Made by a program: the position numbers and the translations under genes. The notes beneath the pieces were generated by a model. That model ran no database searches, was not told where the DNA came from, and worked only from the letters and a program-made list of their open reading frames with translations. From Megaustenia siamemsis (taxonomy: Eukaryota; Mollusca; Gastropoda; Stylommatophora; Ariophantidae): a stretch of 64,000 bases of DNA. Location of the stretch: positions 71,127,959 to 71,191,958 of the forward strand of contig JAVIAB010000073.1 in the NCBI GenBank assembly GCA_032433765.1, written 5' to 3'. Below, piece after piece: positions 34,150 through 44,944 of this stretch (position 1 is the stretch's first letter; each line of letters begins with the position of its first letter).

Positions 34150-34372
34150 AAAACTTTGCTGGTACTTTCTTTACAACTTGATTGGACAAAACTGTGCTTG
34201 CACTTTCTTTACAACTTGATTGGACAAAACTGTGCTGGTACTTTCTTTACAACTTGATTGGACAAAACTGTGCTTGCACTTTCTTTACAACTTGATTGGA
34301 TAAAACTGTGCTGGTACTTTCTTTACAACTTGATTGGACAAAACTGTGCCGGTACTTTCTTAACAAATTACA
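34150..34372. repeat. 38-bp tandem repeat, about 5.5 copies
   Basis: Unit TGTGCTTGCACTTTCTTTAC plus AACTTGATTGGACAAAAC. Alternating CTTGCA and CTGGTA units suggest a 76-bp dimer as the amplified unit. Confidence 0.95.
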
Positions 34373-34654
34373 TCATTTGTAGATGCCAGGGCGCCTGACA
34401 GCAGCATTGCTGACGATGCCAGCGAAGGAAAGCTAATGATGACAGGATGCCACTTAGAGCCCTGATAAGGGCTGATGATGAAAAGATGTATTCCTTTAGT
34501 CATCGGATGAACGCAAGCTGGCAATTTCGTTTCTTCGGTTTTGTTCCATCATGCCGGCTGAGATATGGTGATTTGTTTCGTTTTCATTTAACATTTTGAC
34601 CCACGGTGATTTGTTTCGTTTTCATTTAACATTTTGACTAGGATGTCTGAGAAG
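34373..34654. other. Non-coding DNA
   Basis: A short 45-bp direct repeat near 34.57-34.64 kb (GTGATTTGTTTCGTTTTCAT twice). Nothing else seen. Confidence 0.5.
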
Positions 34655-34657
34655 GGG

Positions 34658-34737
<80 letters not shown>

Positions 34738-35065
34738 GATCAAGACTCAATCAGAGTAGGATTCCAGACTCTAACATGAAGACAGCTGTCTGTTTAAGAG
34801 AATTGATCGACCCCACAGACAGAACATCATAATTAGAGTCCGTTAGATCCACTCTGATTGAATAACTGTTAAAACGTTGCACTGTATTCTGCGTCAGTGG
34901 CCCATTGCATCCGATTTCAGCCAGTATTTTATTCAGGTTTGCTTTCCTTAGCCTTTGATTATCCCCAATCTTCCTGCAAGGCAGCAGATTGTCTTTTCTG
35001 TAGGAGGATTCTGCCCTTAGATGGTCTGCCCTCCCAGGTTTATGAGTACCATCTGCCCGAGTCAC
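34655..35065 (-). mobile_element. L-E derivative: putative ORF1 start fused to the 3' end
   Basis: The minus-strand 104-codon frame begins MTRADGTHKPGRADHLRAES and continues NLNKILAEIGCNGPLTQNTV, which resembles nothing else in the window, then switches at about 34805 to INSLKQTAVFMLESGILL, the known L-E C-terminus, and a (GA)n tail of about 75 bp. It is read as an internally deleted element keeping its two ends. That the first part is L-E ORF1 is inference. Confidence 0.5.
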
Positions 35066-35908
35066 TAGATGTGACTAACACATACATGCACACACAAAGA
35101 TATGAGATGTGACTAACACTGACATGCACACAACGATATGAGGCATGACTAACACTGACACACACCAAGATATGAGATATGACTAACACAGACACACACA
35201 CACACACACTAAGATATGAGATGTGACTAACACAGGCACACTCTAAAATATGAGATATGACTAACACAGATATACACACTAAGATATGAGTTATAACTAA
35301 ACACAGTCATGCACACACAAAGATATGAGACATGACTAACATAAACATGCACTCACAATAATAGGAGATGTGACTAACATAGACATGCACACACAAAGAT
35401 ATGAGATATGACTAAACACAAACACACAAAGATATGAGACATGACTAATATAGACAGACACACATTAAGATATGAGATGTGACTAGCATGGACATACACA
35501 CAAATATATGAGACATGACTAACATAGACATGCACACACAAAGGTATGAGATGTGACTAACATAGACATGCACGAACAAAGATATGACACATGACTAACA
35601 CAGATACACACTAAGATATGAGATATGACTAAACACATACACACACAAAGATATGAGACATGATTAACACGGGCACACACCAAGATATGAGATATGACTA
35701 ACATGACACACACCAAGATATGAGCATGGCTAGCACACACACACACACACACAAGCTAAGATATGAGCCATGGCTAGCACAGAAACACACTAAGATATGA
35801 GTCATGACTAGCACAGAAACACATTAAGATATGAGTCATGGCTTCACGGAAACACACCAAGATATGAATCATGACTAGCACAGAAACACATTAAGATATG
35901 AGCCATGT

Positions 35909-36166
35909 AAGTAAAAGTAAAGTACCCCCCGTCACGCCAAGTGGCGTATAGGGAAATATGGTGTTAGTGACCCTATATTTTACAGACCTTCAGCACATGA
36001 TTTTTGGGGTAATGTGGTCAGTATTACGCCCGTGCTGCTTTTACTTTCCCAGAAAAATCCGGTACCCATTTAAGGCTGGGTGAACCCGGAGCCGTCGGTT
36101 GGGATCGAACCCTACCCCTTGTCCGTAGTAGTCCAGTTCACTAACCACTGAGCTATCGCGGCTCCT
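35909..36166 (-). mobile_element. tRNA-derived SINE-A, full copy
   Basis: Head GGAGCCGCGATAGCTCAGTG at the right end, box-B-like GGGTTCGATCCC, full body, family hairpin and TTTACTTTTACTT tail. Confidence 0.93.
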
Positions 36167-36174
36167 ACTAATTT

Positions 36175-36275
36175 TTAGGGAATTAGTAAAACCCAGGTGT
36201 CCTCGCCAGGGTACGAACCCCGGCTGTTGCCGTGGTAAGCCAACCGCCTATCGATTGCGCTAACCGGACACCCAA
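36175..36275 (-). mobile_element. tRNA-like unit (SINE head or tRNA pseudogene)
   Basis: The minus strand reads GGTGTCCGGTTAGCGCAATC, then GGGGTTCGTACCCTGG, then GGACACC. The two 7-nt ends pair perfectly, box A and box B are present, and the T-arm-like stem closes. Three extra bases before the 3' acceptor strand argue against a functional tRNA. It adjoins SINE-A within the same insertion. Confidence 0.5.
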
Positions 36276-36727
36276 GATATGAGCCATGGCTAGCACGGAA
36301 ATACACCAAGATATGAACCATGGCCAGCACAGACACACACCAATATATTAACCTTGACCAGCACAAACACCCACTAAGATATGAGCCATGGCTAGCACGG
36401 ATATACACCAAGATATGAACCATGGCCAGCACAGACACACACTAAGATATGAATCATGGCCAGCCCAGACACACACCAAGATATGAGCCATGGCCAACAC
36501 ATACACCCACCAAGATATCAGCCATGGCTATCACAGACTCTCACTAAGATATGAGCTACGACTAGCACGGATATACACCGAGAATTGAGCCATGGCTGTC
36601 ACAGACACCCACCAAGATAGGAACCATGGCTATCACATACATACACAAAGACATGATCCATGGTTAGCACAGACACCCACCAAGATATAAGCCACGACCA
36701 ACATATACACTTGGTAACGTCCACCAA

Positions 36728-37572
36728 AGTTTGTCTGAGGTTCTTGATAAAGTTTCTACTGACGACCACGAAGATTCAAAACTTGCAGGCATGGTGGGCG
36801 TGGCTGACGTGCTGGAAGATCAGCCGGATAAGACCTTCAGAGAATGTCATTTTCATGTCCCCTGAGTTTTGAGTCCGCATCAGATAGTACAGTCTGGGTG
36901 CGTTCATGATGATGCAGGATAGAGACAAGGCAAAGAGCATCCTAGCCACACGAACCTGGGTGCTAGCTCGCACTGAGCTCCACCTAGGATCGTTGATCGG
37001 ATTCAGCTCGGAAACTTCCAGCATCGGCAGGCCACTGAGCTTCTTCTGCCGGGACTTGTGTATAATGGACAGAACGATCGTGATGAGCATGACAGTAATG
37101 GTGATCAGCGGTAGTAGAAACGTTACTACCGAGTCAATGTAAGTTATTATGTGCAAGACCATCAGCCTTGGAAAGTATTTCTCAAGACCTATCTTCTGTT
37201 GGTGTTACCTCAGAAGCAACTGCAGTGGCCATATACAGCAACAACGACAAGACCAGATTGCACATGACCACGATACTGGCGCGTCGCTCTGTGTACATAA
37301 CCACAAAGCTTGTCGGATGACATGTGGTGGTGTAATTCTCCACTGTTATGCACACAACGTACTATACGGAAAGAAAGCTAAATACGTAGGTGGCGAAAAA
37401 CGAGACTTTGACACATCCCGTTCAGTTGATTGACTTTGTAGCAAATGGTCTCTAACTACACAAACAGTAGGCCTACCAGAACACCCGTGTCAGAGATCAG
37501 CAATGCAACAATGTAAATGCTGGAAGAAAAGTTCCTGAGTTCTCGTCGAAGAAGATCCAAGAAGAATCATCA
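36728..37572 (-). pseudogene. Class A (rhodopsin-like) GPCR remnant, peptide-receptor-like
   Basis: Spliced by eye across frames, the minus strand encodes TM2 (IYIVALLISDTGVLVGLLFV), TM3 (VFATYVFSFLSV) followed by VENY where DRY is usual and a TxxCHP stretch in loop 2, then TM4 (MCNLVLSLLLYMATAVA), TM5 (YIDSVVTFLLPLITITVMLI), a basic loop 3, TM6 (RMLFALSLSCIIMNAPRLYY) and TM7 (FQHVSHAHHACKF). Lesions: TAG after TM2 and again within TM3, both where Trp (TGG) fits; an extra T in a T run before TM3; a frame change in extracellular loop 2; and TGA inside TM7 just before IFVVVSRNFIKNLRQTL. TM1 is not recognisable. The layout resembles molluscan neuropeptide receptors, but the ligand cannot be told. 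Confidence 0.8.
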
Positions 37573-38934
37573 TAAATGAATGACAGCATATCCTGGAGCG
37601 ATCCCTTCTTTCCACCAAAGACGAATAGGGCTTGTATCTCACACGCTACTTGATGATGTCCAAATTTGTAGACTTTGATAAATTAAAGTCGTATATGATT
37701 TGAGTAGCACACAAACAATGAATAGAATAGTTGAGTTCTTGGCTCTTGTGTCTTGAATAAAACAGAACGTGACAAACCTTAAGTATGGAATTTATCTGAC
37801 AAGTATTTTAAACTAGAAGTTCTACCAGATATATACGAATATATGATGAAACATGTAATTTACTATTTGGATAGTTTGTCAAAGAAGGTGTTGATCTCCT
37901 CCTGCGTTAGTGGACTCATGGTTGTTTACTAATTTGGTTCATTTAGACAGCGTCCACAAGAGTCAGAGTGAAATGAATCTCCATTGTCGCCAACCCTCGA
38001 TGCAGGGAGAAAGCACAAGATTGTGTTTTGAGCTTATGCTCCAGGCATTGTGCTAGTAAAAGCTAAACTATAACGGCCGCCGTTGAGAATGAACGGAATT
38101 CTGCAAATTCAGATCTTGGCCGTTGGGCTTTGTTCAAACGCAAACGAGCGTCCATCTTGGTGCGTCCATCTTGGTCGAGAAGGGGTTAAGATTGTCCCCA
38201 GAACATATTTCACGACCTGTTATACTTTCGTGTACTACAGACAAAACTATATGGGCCACTGTAAGAATTACAAAAGCAAGTAACATTTATACAGGAAACG
38301 ACATTACAGATAGAGACAATACTTCAGACGAACAAATAGATGATAATTTCGTGTATTCTTTTTAAATCAATTTTCACCTGTGCACTAATTATTATTAGTG
38401 GGACTGGATTAGCAGATAAGTTGTCTGAAACTAATTACCAAGCAAAGACAAGTGGTTTTTTTGTCGTGATCTCGCAATAATGAATTGTGATGACATTAAT
38501 CTGAATGACTTTATTCTTTTCCACTTTCTTCTTCGATTGAAATATATTTTTTTTTAATGCGTTCGCTTCGCTGTGTCAGAGTTTACAGCTAAGTATCACA
38601 TCTTACACCTTCCGACCCTACACATTTTCCACGCGACACACTATTTTTAAAGCCTCGTCTTCTCCTCCTTTAGAACCGTTACTCGCTTGACAAAAGTAAC
38701 TTGTCTATTCATCGGACCACCGCGTGAATGGTTAATATGGTCTTGGTCAGCTCTGGTTTGCTGAGTTGACTCTGGCATCAGCAGACAAAACAGACAACTT
38801 GCAATAAATAACTGATTTCTGCAACGCTCACGCGTTAGATTTCCAAGTCAGTAAACGGCTGAAATCTATTTCTTATCTTTCCATTCATTACTTTCTTTAC
38901 TTTAGAACTTACCAGCGCACTTAATTAAATACTC
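37573..38934. other. Non-coding DNA around and upstream of the GPCR remnant
   Basis: Apart from the possible exon at 37864-37919, no coding likeness. TM1 of the receptor was sought here and not found. Confidence 0.4.
37864..37919 (-). pseudogene. Possible 5' exon of the GPCR remnant
   Basis: ATG in AACCATGAG context opens MSPLTQEEINTFFDKLSK, followed by a GTAAAT donor-like site. It lies 300 bp upstream of the GPCR remnant on the same strand and could encode the receptor's extracellular N-terminus. No matching acceptor or TM1 was found, so this is weak. Confidence 0.25.
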
Positions 38935-39028
38935 GCACACATACACTCACATATACTCACATATACTCACACATACACGCTATCACATATAATCTTTCAC
39001 ATGTAATAATAATAATAATAATAATAAT
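38935..39028. repeat. Short microsatellites (ACTCACAT)n-like and (AAT)n
   Basis: CACATATACTCACATATACT repeats, then an AAT run at 39005-39027. Confidence 0.9.
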
Positions 39029-39844
39029 CACATAAATAGTTTGTGAAGTTTGGTAATTTATTACAAATGAAATCAATCAAATAATACACATTTTCAAAAT
39101 GATGTTTTAAGTTGACACATTGTACAGAGAAGCCGCGTCAAAATGGAATGTTAATGGTTATTTCCAAGGTGTTTAGATTACAGGCTGTAAATTTAAAAAA
39201 AAGTTATAACGAGGCTGTCAAAAATAGTAACTATTCAGTTTAAGTCACTTCCCACTAGTGGAAAAGCCACAGCATCAGTCACGTGACGAATGCACAAGTC
39301 ATTATGACGTCAGCAGTGTGTCAGTGAACTCCAGTAGTCAATAAAGACTGTTTATGAAGTTCACGTCATTAACTTTTCTTGGAAATGGCTGAAACCAAAC
39401 GTTCCTGGTGTAGAACAGCAGAACATCATTTAAAGGCGAGTTTGTCGAATTTATCGTGTGACCTTGCAGCCATGAGTACGTTGTGTGAACAAATCACATG
39501 CAATATTGAACAAAACAACAATAATTGATCAAAGATTAATTGGACTGAAATCATGTGTGTTTATTATGGTTATTCTGTTGATGCAAGCTTTTTTTCTGAC
39601 GAAATCGGGCTTCCGTATTATATTTCTTTCTTTTATTTTACAACACAAAATTCGTTTAAAGACCCAAAGGTGATTTGCTTAAGTACTTAGTAGGTCACAT
39701 GAGCCGTCAATCTGTTAATTCTAATAAACTACACACATTACGATTAAAGTACTTGAATATATTCGTTCAATCGCTCGGCGACAGCTCGGCGCGCTCGGGT
39801 GTAGAAAGAGAGACATCAAGGTGAAACTGTCATATTTATCTAAT
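39029..39844. other. Non-coding DNA
   Basis: Nothing recognised; several short open frames in AT-rich sequence. Confidence 0.4.
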
Positions 39845-40085
39845 CTATACAGGTTGTGTGATAACATGGTTTGGCCACGTAACAGGGCAGAGTGATAAAA
39901 ACACAACACAACGTGCCCTCAATAAACTATGCGAGAATACCAGACCCAAGGGTCGACCACAGAAAAGATGGAATATTAGAAGCACTAGGAAACATAACAG
40001 CAGCAGAAGCGAACAGAAGAGCAAAAGACCGCAAATTATATATCCCCTCGACACTGAAAGGTAAATGAGGAATGAAAGAAGAAGA
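39845..40085 (+). mobile_element. LINE ORF2 C-terminal fragment, another family
   Basis: Reads TWFGHVTGQSDKNTTQRALN and RPKGRPQKRW, then after a frame change NITAAEANRRAKDRKLYIPS. The FGHVxR...GRPxKRW pattern is the end of LINE ORF2. It ends in a short GAAGAAGAAGA tail. Confidence 0.7.
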
Positions 40086-40524
40086 AGACAGGCTGTTACA
40101 TTATGATAGTTACTCCGTGGAAGGTACAACCTGAAGTAGCGAGTGACATAGCGAGTCACTAACCACCAGATTTGATCAGTCAATTGACGGCTGTTCCCCC
40201 ACCCCCACCCCCTCTTTTGCCACCCCAACGACTATTTATGTAGACTCAGAAACAAGAAGCGCGACACGTGATCAGGAAGTTGATTTACATAATCCGGATT
40301 TAGGCATAGGCTAAATAAACTCCAGCTTAGGGCCTCACAATCCTAGGGGGGGATCTCATATTTGTTGACATTGAATCTATTAGAGACTTTTTGATGTTAT
40401 ATTTGTTGGCAGGAAGCCTCAACGTTTCGTTTAGCTTAGCCAGTTGAAGGCTAAATCTGGCCCTGCATCTCACTACTAGCAACATGAAAATAAGCTATTG
40501 CCTATAGCGTGTATTATAGAAAAA
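40086..40524. other. Non-coding DNA
   Basis: A possible small repeat around CAGCTTAGGGCCTCACAATC (40323). Unassigned. Confidence 0.3.
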
Positions 40525-40695
40525 TGGGGGAATTGGGTGGAAGGAAAAGAAGGGAAGGTACGAGGTAGAGACAGACCAAGACTAAAGTGGACTGATAACA
40601 TCAAAAGGTGGACAGGTGAACCTATGACAACGTGCACCATCAAAACAAGAGTCAAATGGTGCTTCATGCTTACCCAACCTTCGATGTGGAGACTA
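40525..40695 (+). mobile_element. L-B LINE 3' fragment
   Basis: EGKEGKVRGRDRPRLKWTDN and IKRWTGEPMTTCTIKTRVKW match the L-B C-terminus at 52.45-52.6 kb. Confidence 0.75.
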
Positions 40696-41544
40696 CACTA
40701 AATGAATTAAAATAAATAAATTGCGTGTAGATTTTCTGCTCAATAATGTTTTTACTTAATTTTGCTGAGATTTGAAACATTCGGATTTCACCACCATCTT
40801 CTTCTTTTTCTGCTTCTTCTTCTTATATACTTGGTCACAGTAGTCTATGGTCAGCACAGTTTGTAGCGCCCTTAATCTCCCCTTTTTACAGGGTTCATAG
40901 TCACGATTTTGCAAAGTCCACACCTTTAAGGTTCTACTTTGAGCACCACATCTTGTCACAAACAAGACCGTAGATATGTTTGAACTACCATTAAACTTCA
41001 GAAGGAAGACATGTGTCAGTCATGGTACACATAGACCCGCACCCTTTAGCGCCAAATAAGCTAAACAGCGTGAGCGGTATACCACCTGCTCACCTTTTTC
41101 TACCTCAAACACTTTCTGTCAGTCAAGCAACTTTCTAGAACAGCAATAACAAAGTAATAAAATGAATACTTATAACCAGAGACGATCATAGTCAAATTTA
41201 GCAGAAACATTTCTACTGGTATTATTCACTTTATTTTTGTCATTTTCCCCAACTTCTATTCATCCATTTCTTTATGTGCTCACTTACCTGTTTTACACTT
41301 CGCAAGCACTAACACCCAACACTCCAACACTCTCGACGTTCTAAGGAACAAAAGCTGTGGAAAGTGGAAAGCCAGTAAATAAACCCGGAGCGGACCGCGC
41401 GCACTTCACAATTGTCCTGTGTGTTATTGTATGTGCGTATTTATTTGAACTTCGTTATTTCATTGTCTTCTGTGTAACTCTTTTATTGTTTGATCGCTAA
41501 CAACTAAAATATTATGTTCTTAAAACTTGAGAATTTAGAAGATA
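40696..41544. other. Non-coding DNA
   Basis: Nothing recognised. Confidence 0.4.
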
Positions 41545-41726
41545 GAGCGCCAGTAGCATAGAGGTAGAGCGGTGACGTGGGGATAAACTGAACGTGAGTT
41601 CGATTCCAGCTTGACGCTCTTCATTAGACCCTGCTGAGAAATAAAAGGGTGCCTGGCACATTGAGGTAGAGAAGGTAAATAACAGCAAGGGAGAGCACTG
41701 GCCCCCTCACCCTCAAATGGTGTAAT
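41545..41726 (+). mobile_element. tRNA-derived SINE (SINE-E)
   Basis: GAGCGCCAGTAGCATAGAGG carries a box-A-like start; GAGTTCGATTCC is a good box B; the segment ends GACGCTC, which pairs with GAGCGCC at six of seven positions. A non-tRNA body follows up to the hAT-like element. Confidence 0.55.
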
Positions 41727-41920
41727 CTAGCGCTTCTTAAACTGTTTGTGTCTGCAGACCCCATTTCACGCCTTTGCGGACATCCAATACTAGTGCGCAA
41801 GTAATAGAGCATATGGGTTCTACGATAGCAGCTGCGGCTTTATAATGAGTAAACTAAGAAATGTTTCGTCAATCTGACGATGTTTACCTTTCTCCGCGGG
41901 CCACAGTTTAAGAAACGCTG
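41727..41920. mobile_element. hAT-like MITE
   Basis: Terminal inverted repeats AGCGCTTCTTAAACTG (41729-41744) and CAGTTTAAGAAACGCT (41904-41919), one mismatch, of the C-A-G-x-G-T-T-C-T type seen in hAT elements. GGTGTAAT and GGTTACAT flank it, a plausible but decayed 8-bp target duplication. No coding capacity in 194 bp. Confidence 0.65.
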
Positions 41921-42410
41921 GGTTACATGGCATCTCAAATATCTTTAAATTGTTAATAAATTGTTACATTCTCAAGTTCGATTTACAAAGTTTGCAAAAG
42001 GAAAAACAATAATATATTTAAAAAATGCTCCACTACTGCAGCAAATTACAATATTGTTTAAAATGAAAGTTAAACATTTGCTAATGTTTGCCATGGGAAG
42101 AATGGTGTTGTTTTTTGCCACAAGATGAGCAATGATTGGTTCAATGTTTGCCATTGGAAGGATGATAGTACTTTTTTTAGCCACAAAATGTCCAATGTCT
42201 GGTTCAATGTTTGAAATATGTTTCCGTAGATCTGGTTCGATATTTAAAGTATTGATTAACATGGTAAAACTTTCTGCTTATGTTGTTTTCACTGTACGAC
42301 TACTGCACTTCCTAGACCACTCTTGCAAGGTGTCAGTGGATATAGACAGTTTGTGCTGTAGTTTAAAATTGAATATTGCATCCCCAAAAAGCTCTAAAAT
42401 TTACTAATCT

Positions 42411-42420
42411 TTTATTTATT
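42411..42420 (-). promoter_or_regulatory. Polyadenylation signals of the glutathione peroxidase gene
   Basis: Two overlapping AATAAA hexamers on the minus strand about 270 nt past the stop codon. They predict a 3' UTR of roughly 290 nt (42688 to about 42395). More AT-rich sequence follows, so a longer 3' UTR is possible. Confidence 0.55.
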
Positions 42421-42688
42421 TTAATCATGAGTATTAGGTACTAAATATTCATACATAACTATTTAATTTAGCGAGAAATATTGCAATATTTGTGCGGTGT
42501 CACAATTCCATACAGCCTATCAATTTTAAGAATAAAAGGACTGTACAAAGCTCAAGACATTTATAAACACTGCTAAATTTTCAAGATTATAACTAAAATT
42601 CCACTTTGCGATGAAAACAAATAGCTGTGTCTAATGAATACAGCCCGATGTTGTCAGGGAGATAGCAGCACTCAGTGTCACGGTTAGT

Positions 42689-42904
42689 CTAACCGACTAT
42701 TACGATGTCCTTGGCCTTGTTCAAGGCGGCCTCTATGTCAGGCCCCAGAGACTCGGGGTCAGTGGCTGGTGGGGCTCGTCTAATGACTCGCCCGTCAGCT
42801 CCAACAAGAAAGGTCTCCCAGTTCCACTGCACGTCGCTGGCTTTGATTGGCGTGTAGAACAGGAGCGTTGTGTCGAAGCTGACTACCGTTGGGGGGCAGT
42901 TTCT
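42689..42904 (-). CDS. Glutathione peroxidase exon 5 (C-terminal)
   Basis: Last coding exon, 71 codons plus TAG, after a CTCCCGCCAG acceptor. It begins RNCPP, carries LLFYTPIKASDVQWNWETFL with the catalytic Trp-Asn pair, then LVGADGRVIRRAPPATDPES, and ends in the C-terminal helix LNKAKDIVIVG. Trp replaces the usual Phe after the catalytic WN pair, a conservative change. A 38-bp minisatellite starts about 55 bp upstream of the acceptor within intron 4. Confidence 0.95.
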   Translation of the reverse strand, partial: RNCPPTVVSFDTTLLFYTPIKASDVQWNWETFLVGADGRVIRRAPPATDPESLGPDIEAALNKAKDIVIVG

Positions 42905-42959
42905 CTGGCGGGAGATTAGAAATGTGCAGGTGTAGAGCACAGTACATGTTGTGTATGAA

Positions 42960-43440
42960 TAATGGTGGTATTGAATGGCAAGATTCAGATGTAACAATAG
43001 TAATAGTGTTGAATAGTAAGATCCAGATGTAACAATAGTAATAGTGTTGAATAGTAGGATTCAGATGTAACAATAGCAATGGTGTTGAATGGCAAGATTC
43101 AAATGTAACAATAGTAATGAATGGCAAGATTCAGATGTAGCAAAACTAATAGTGTTGAATAGCAAGATTCAGATGTACTAATAGTAATAGTGTTGAATAG
43201 TAAGATTCAGACGTGACAATAGTAATAGTGTTGAATAGTAAGATTCAGACGGGACAATAGTAATAGTGTTGAATAGTATGATTCAGACGTGACAATAGTA
43301 ATAGTGTTTAATAGTAAGATTCAGATGTAACAATAGTAATAGTGTTGAATAGTAAGATTCAGACGTGACAATAGTAATAGTGTTGAATAGTAAGATTCAG
43401 ACGTGACAATAGTAATAGTGTTGAATAGTAAGACACAGGA
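42960..43440. repeat. 38-bp minisatellite in GPx intron 4, about 12 copies
   Basis: Unit GTTGAATAGTAAGATTCAGA plus CGTGACAATAGTAATAGT. GATGTAACAATAG variants lie nearer exon 5. It begins about 55 bp from the exon 5 acceptor. Confidence 0.95.
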
Positions 43441-43777
43441 ACTACAACAGTGGTGATGCAGCATGGCAGAAGACATGTTGGAGCACCTATAAAGAAGCAT
43501 GTAAACAAGACGTGAATTGGCTTAGGCGTCAAGTAAACTGGGAGGACCATGCCGTAGAATATTGATCGCTAAAGACAAAATAAATGAATCTTGTTCTCAA
43601 AGATGACGAATTCAAATTACGACACAATCATCAAATGAAAATGTGGGCAAAAAGTGCAACATAACGTTGACAAGTTCCGCAAGCGAGCATTGAATCTTTT
43701 GTCTCTCGAATTTAACGCGATGTCAACGCGATTTTGCTTGTTCCATCTTCTTCAATCTAGTTCTCCACACGACTGCC
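43441..43777. other. Unique-looking intron DNA
   Basis: Part of GPx intron 4; no feature seen. Confidence 0.4.
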
Positions 43778-43915
43778 TATCCTCATTCATCATCATCATC
43801 GAGTGCCGTCTCCGCATCGAAGGTTGGCTGTCAGGGAGCGCCATTCCGCTCTTTCTCTTGCTTTGATGGTGCAGGTTGTCATAGGCTGATTTGTCCGTCT
43901 TTTGATGTTACTCGT

Positions 43916-44788
43916 TCATGTTAGTCTTGGTCTTCCTCTGCCTCTTTTAACTTGTATTTTCCCCTCCAGGATTACTTTTAGTAGGCTGTTGTGTCTTATA
44001 ATACGACCCAAAAATCGCATTTGTCTTCTTTGAATTCTGCTTAGCAGTTCTCTTTTCATTTTTGGTTGTTTTAAGACTTCATCGTTTGTTTTCTTTTCCT
44101 TCCATCCAATTCTACATATTCTATATATCCACATTTCAAAGGCTTCAATTCTCTGTTCTGTTTTCTTGTGTAATGTCCATGTTTCTGCATTATATAGGAA
44201 TATTGAGAAAACATAACATTTTGCTATTCTTAGTTTTAGTCCTGGTGTTATTTGTTTTGATGTTAGTATGTTCTTCGTGACATTAAAATTACTTTTTGCC
44301 ATTCCTATTCTTTTGTTTATTTCAGTTGTACATTTTCCATCACTGGTTATAGTATGTCCAAGGTAGTTATAGTTCTGAACTGTCTCCAGGTCTATTCCTT
44401 CAATTTTGATATCCACTTGTGGGTTTTGAGTATTTTCTTTGTTTATGATCATAGTTTTAGTCTTTTTGATATTCATATCTAGTCCATATTTTTTGCTAGT
44501 CATGTTTATTTCATTAAGTAATTGTTGTAGATCTTTAGTATTTTCTGCTAGCAGTACAGTATCGTCAGCATATCTTAGGTTATTGATTATCTTTCCATTA
44601 ATTTGTAGGCCTCGCATCTCTATGATGTTTTTAAAGATTTGCTCAGTGTATAGATTGAACAAGCTTGGTGATAGGATGCATCCTTGTCTTACTCCTCTTT
44701 TTATATCAATGGGTGTAGAGAACTCTTTGTTATATTTTATTATTGCTGTTTGCTCCCAGTATAGATTACATATTAGTCGTATGTCCAT
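43916..44788 (-). pseudogene. L-B reverse transcriptase palm, thumb and C-terminus
   Basis: A 290-codon frame with IKRGVRQGCILSPSLFNLYT, the catalytic NNLRYADDTVLLAENTKDLQ, MNIKKTKTMII, YNYLGHTITSDGK, then AETWTLHKKTEQRIEAFEMW and LLKVILEGKIQVKRGRGRPR. The catalytic pair is intact; the element is disabled only upstream. Family-wide this is the region that carries polymerase activity. Confidence 0.9.
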
Positions 44789-44944
44789 GTCATCTAGATG
44801 TATCTCTTTTAGGCATTCTATAAGTTGTTTGTGGTGTACACAATCAAAAGCTTTGGTGTAGTCTATTATGCAGGCATATAATTGTTTACGTCTGTGTATT
44901 TTTCGATTAATGTTCTCATGCAGAATATGGCTTCTTTTGTCCTG

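Larger units (their letters stand above)
35050..36700. repeat. Degenerate 30-40-bp minisatellite, interrupted by SINEs
   Basis: Core AAGATATGAGACATGACTAA, then CACAGACACACAC, repeated over 1.6 kb with changing subtypes (ACATGACTAACA before 35.7 kb, CCATGGCTAGCACAG after). A SINE-A and a second tRNA-like unit sit inside it at 35909-36275, flanked on both sides by AAGATATGAGCCATG. Confidence 0.92.

Noticed and set aside
42430..42470. SECIS candidate around ATGAATATTTAGTACCTAATACTCATGATT
   Set aside because: The possible stem is only about 4 bp, far short of the SECIS helix, and the apical AA is poorly placed.
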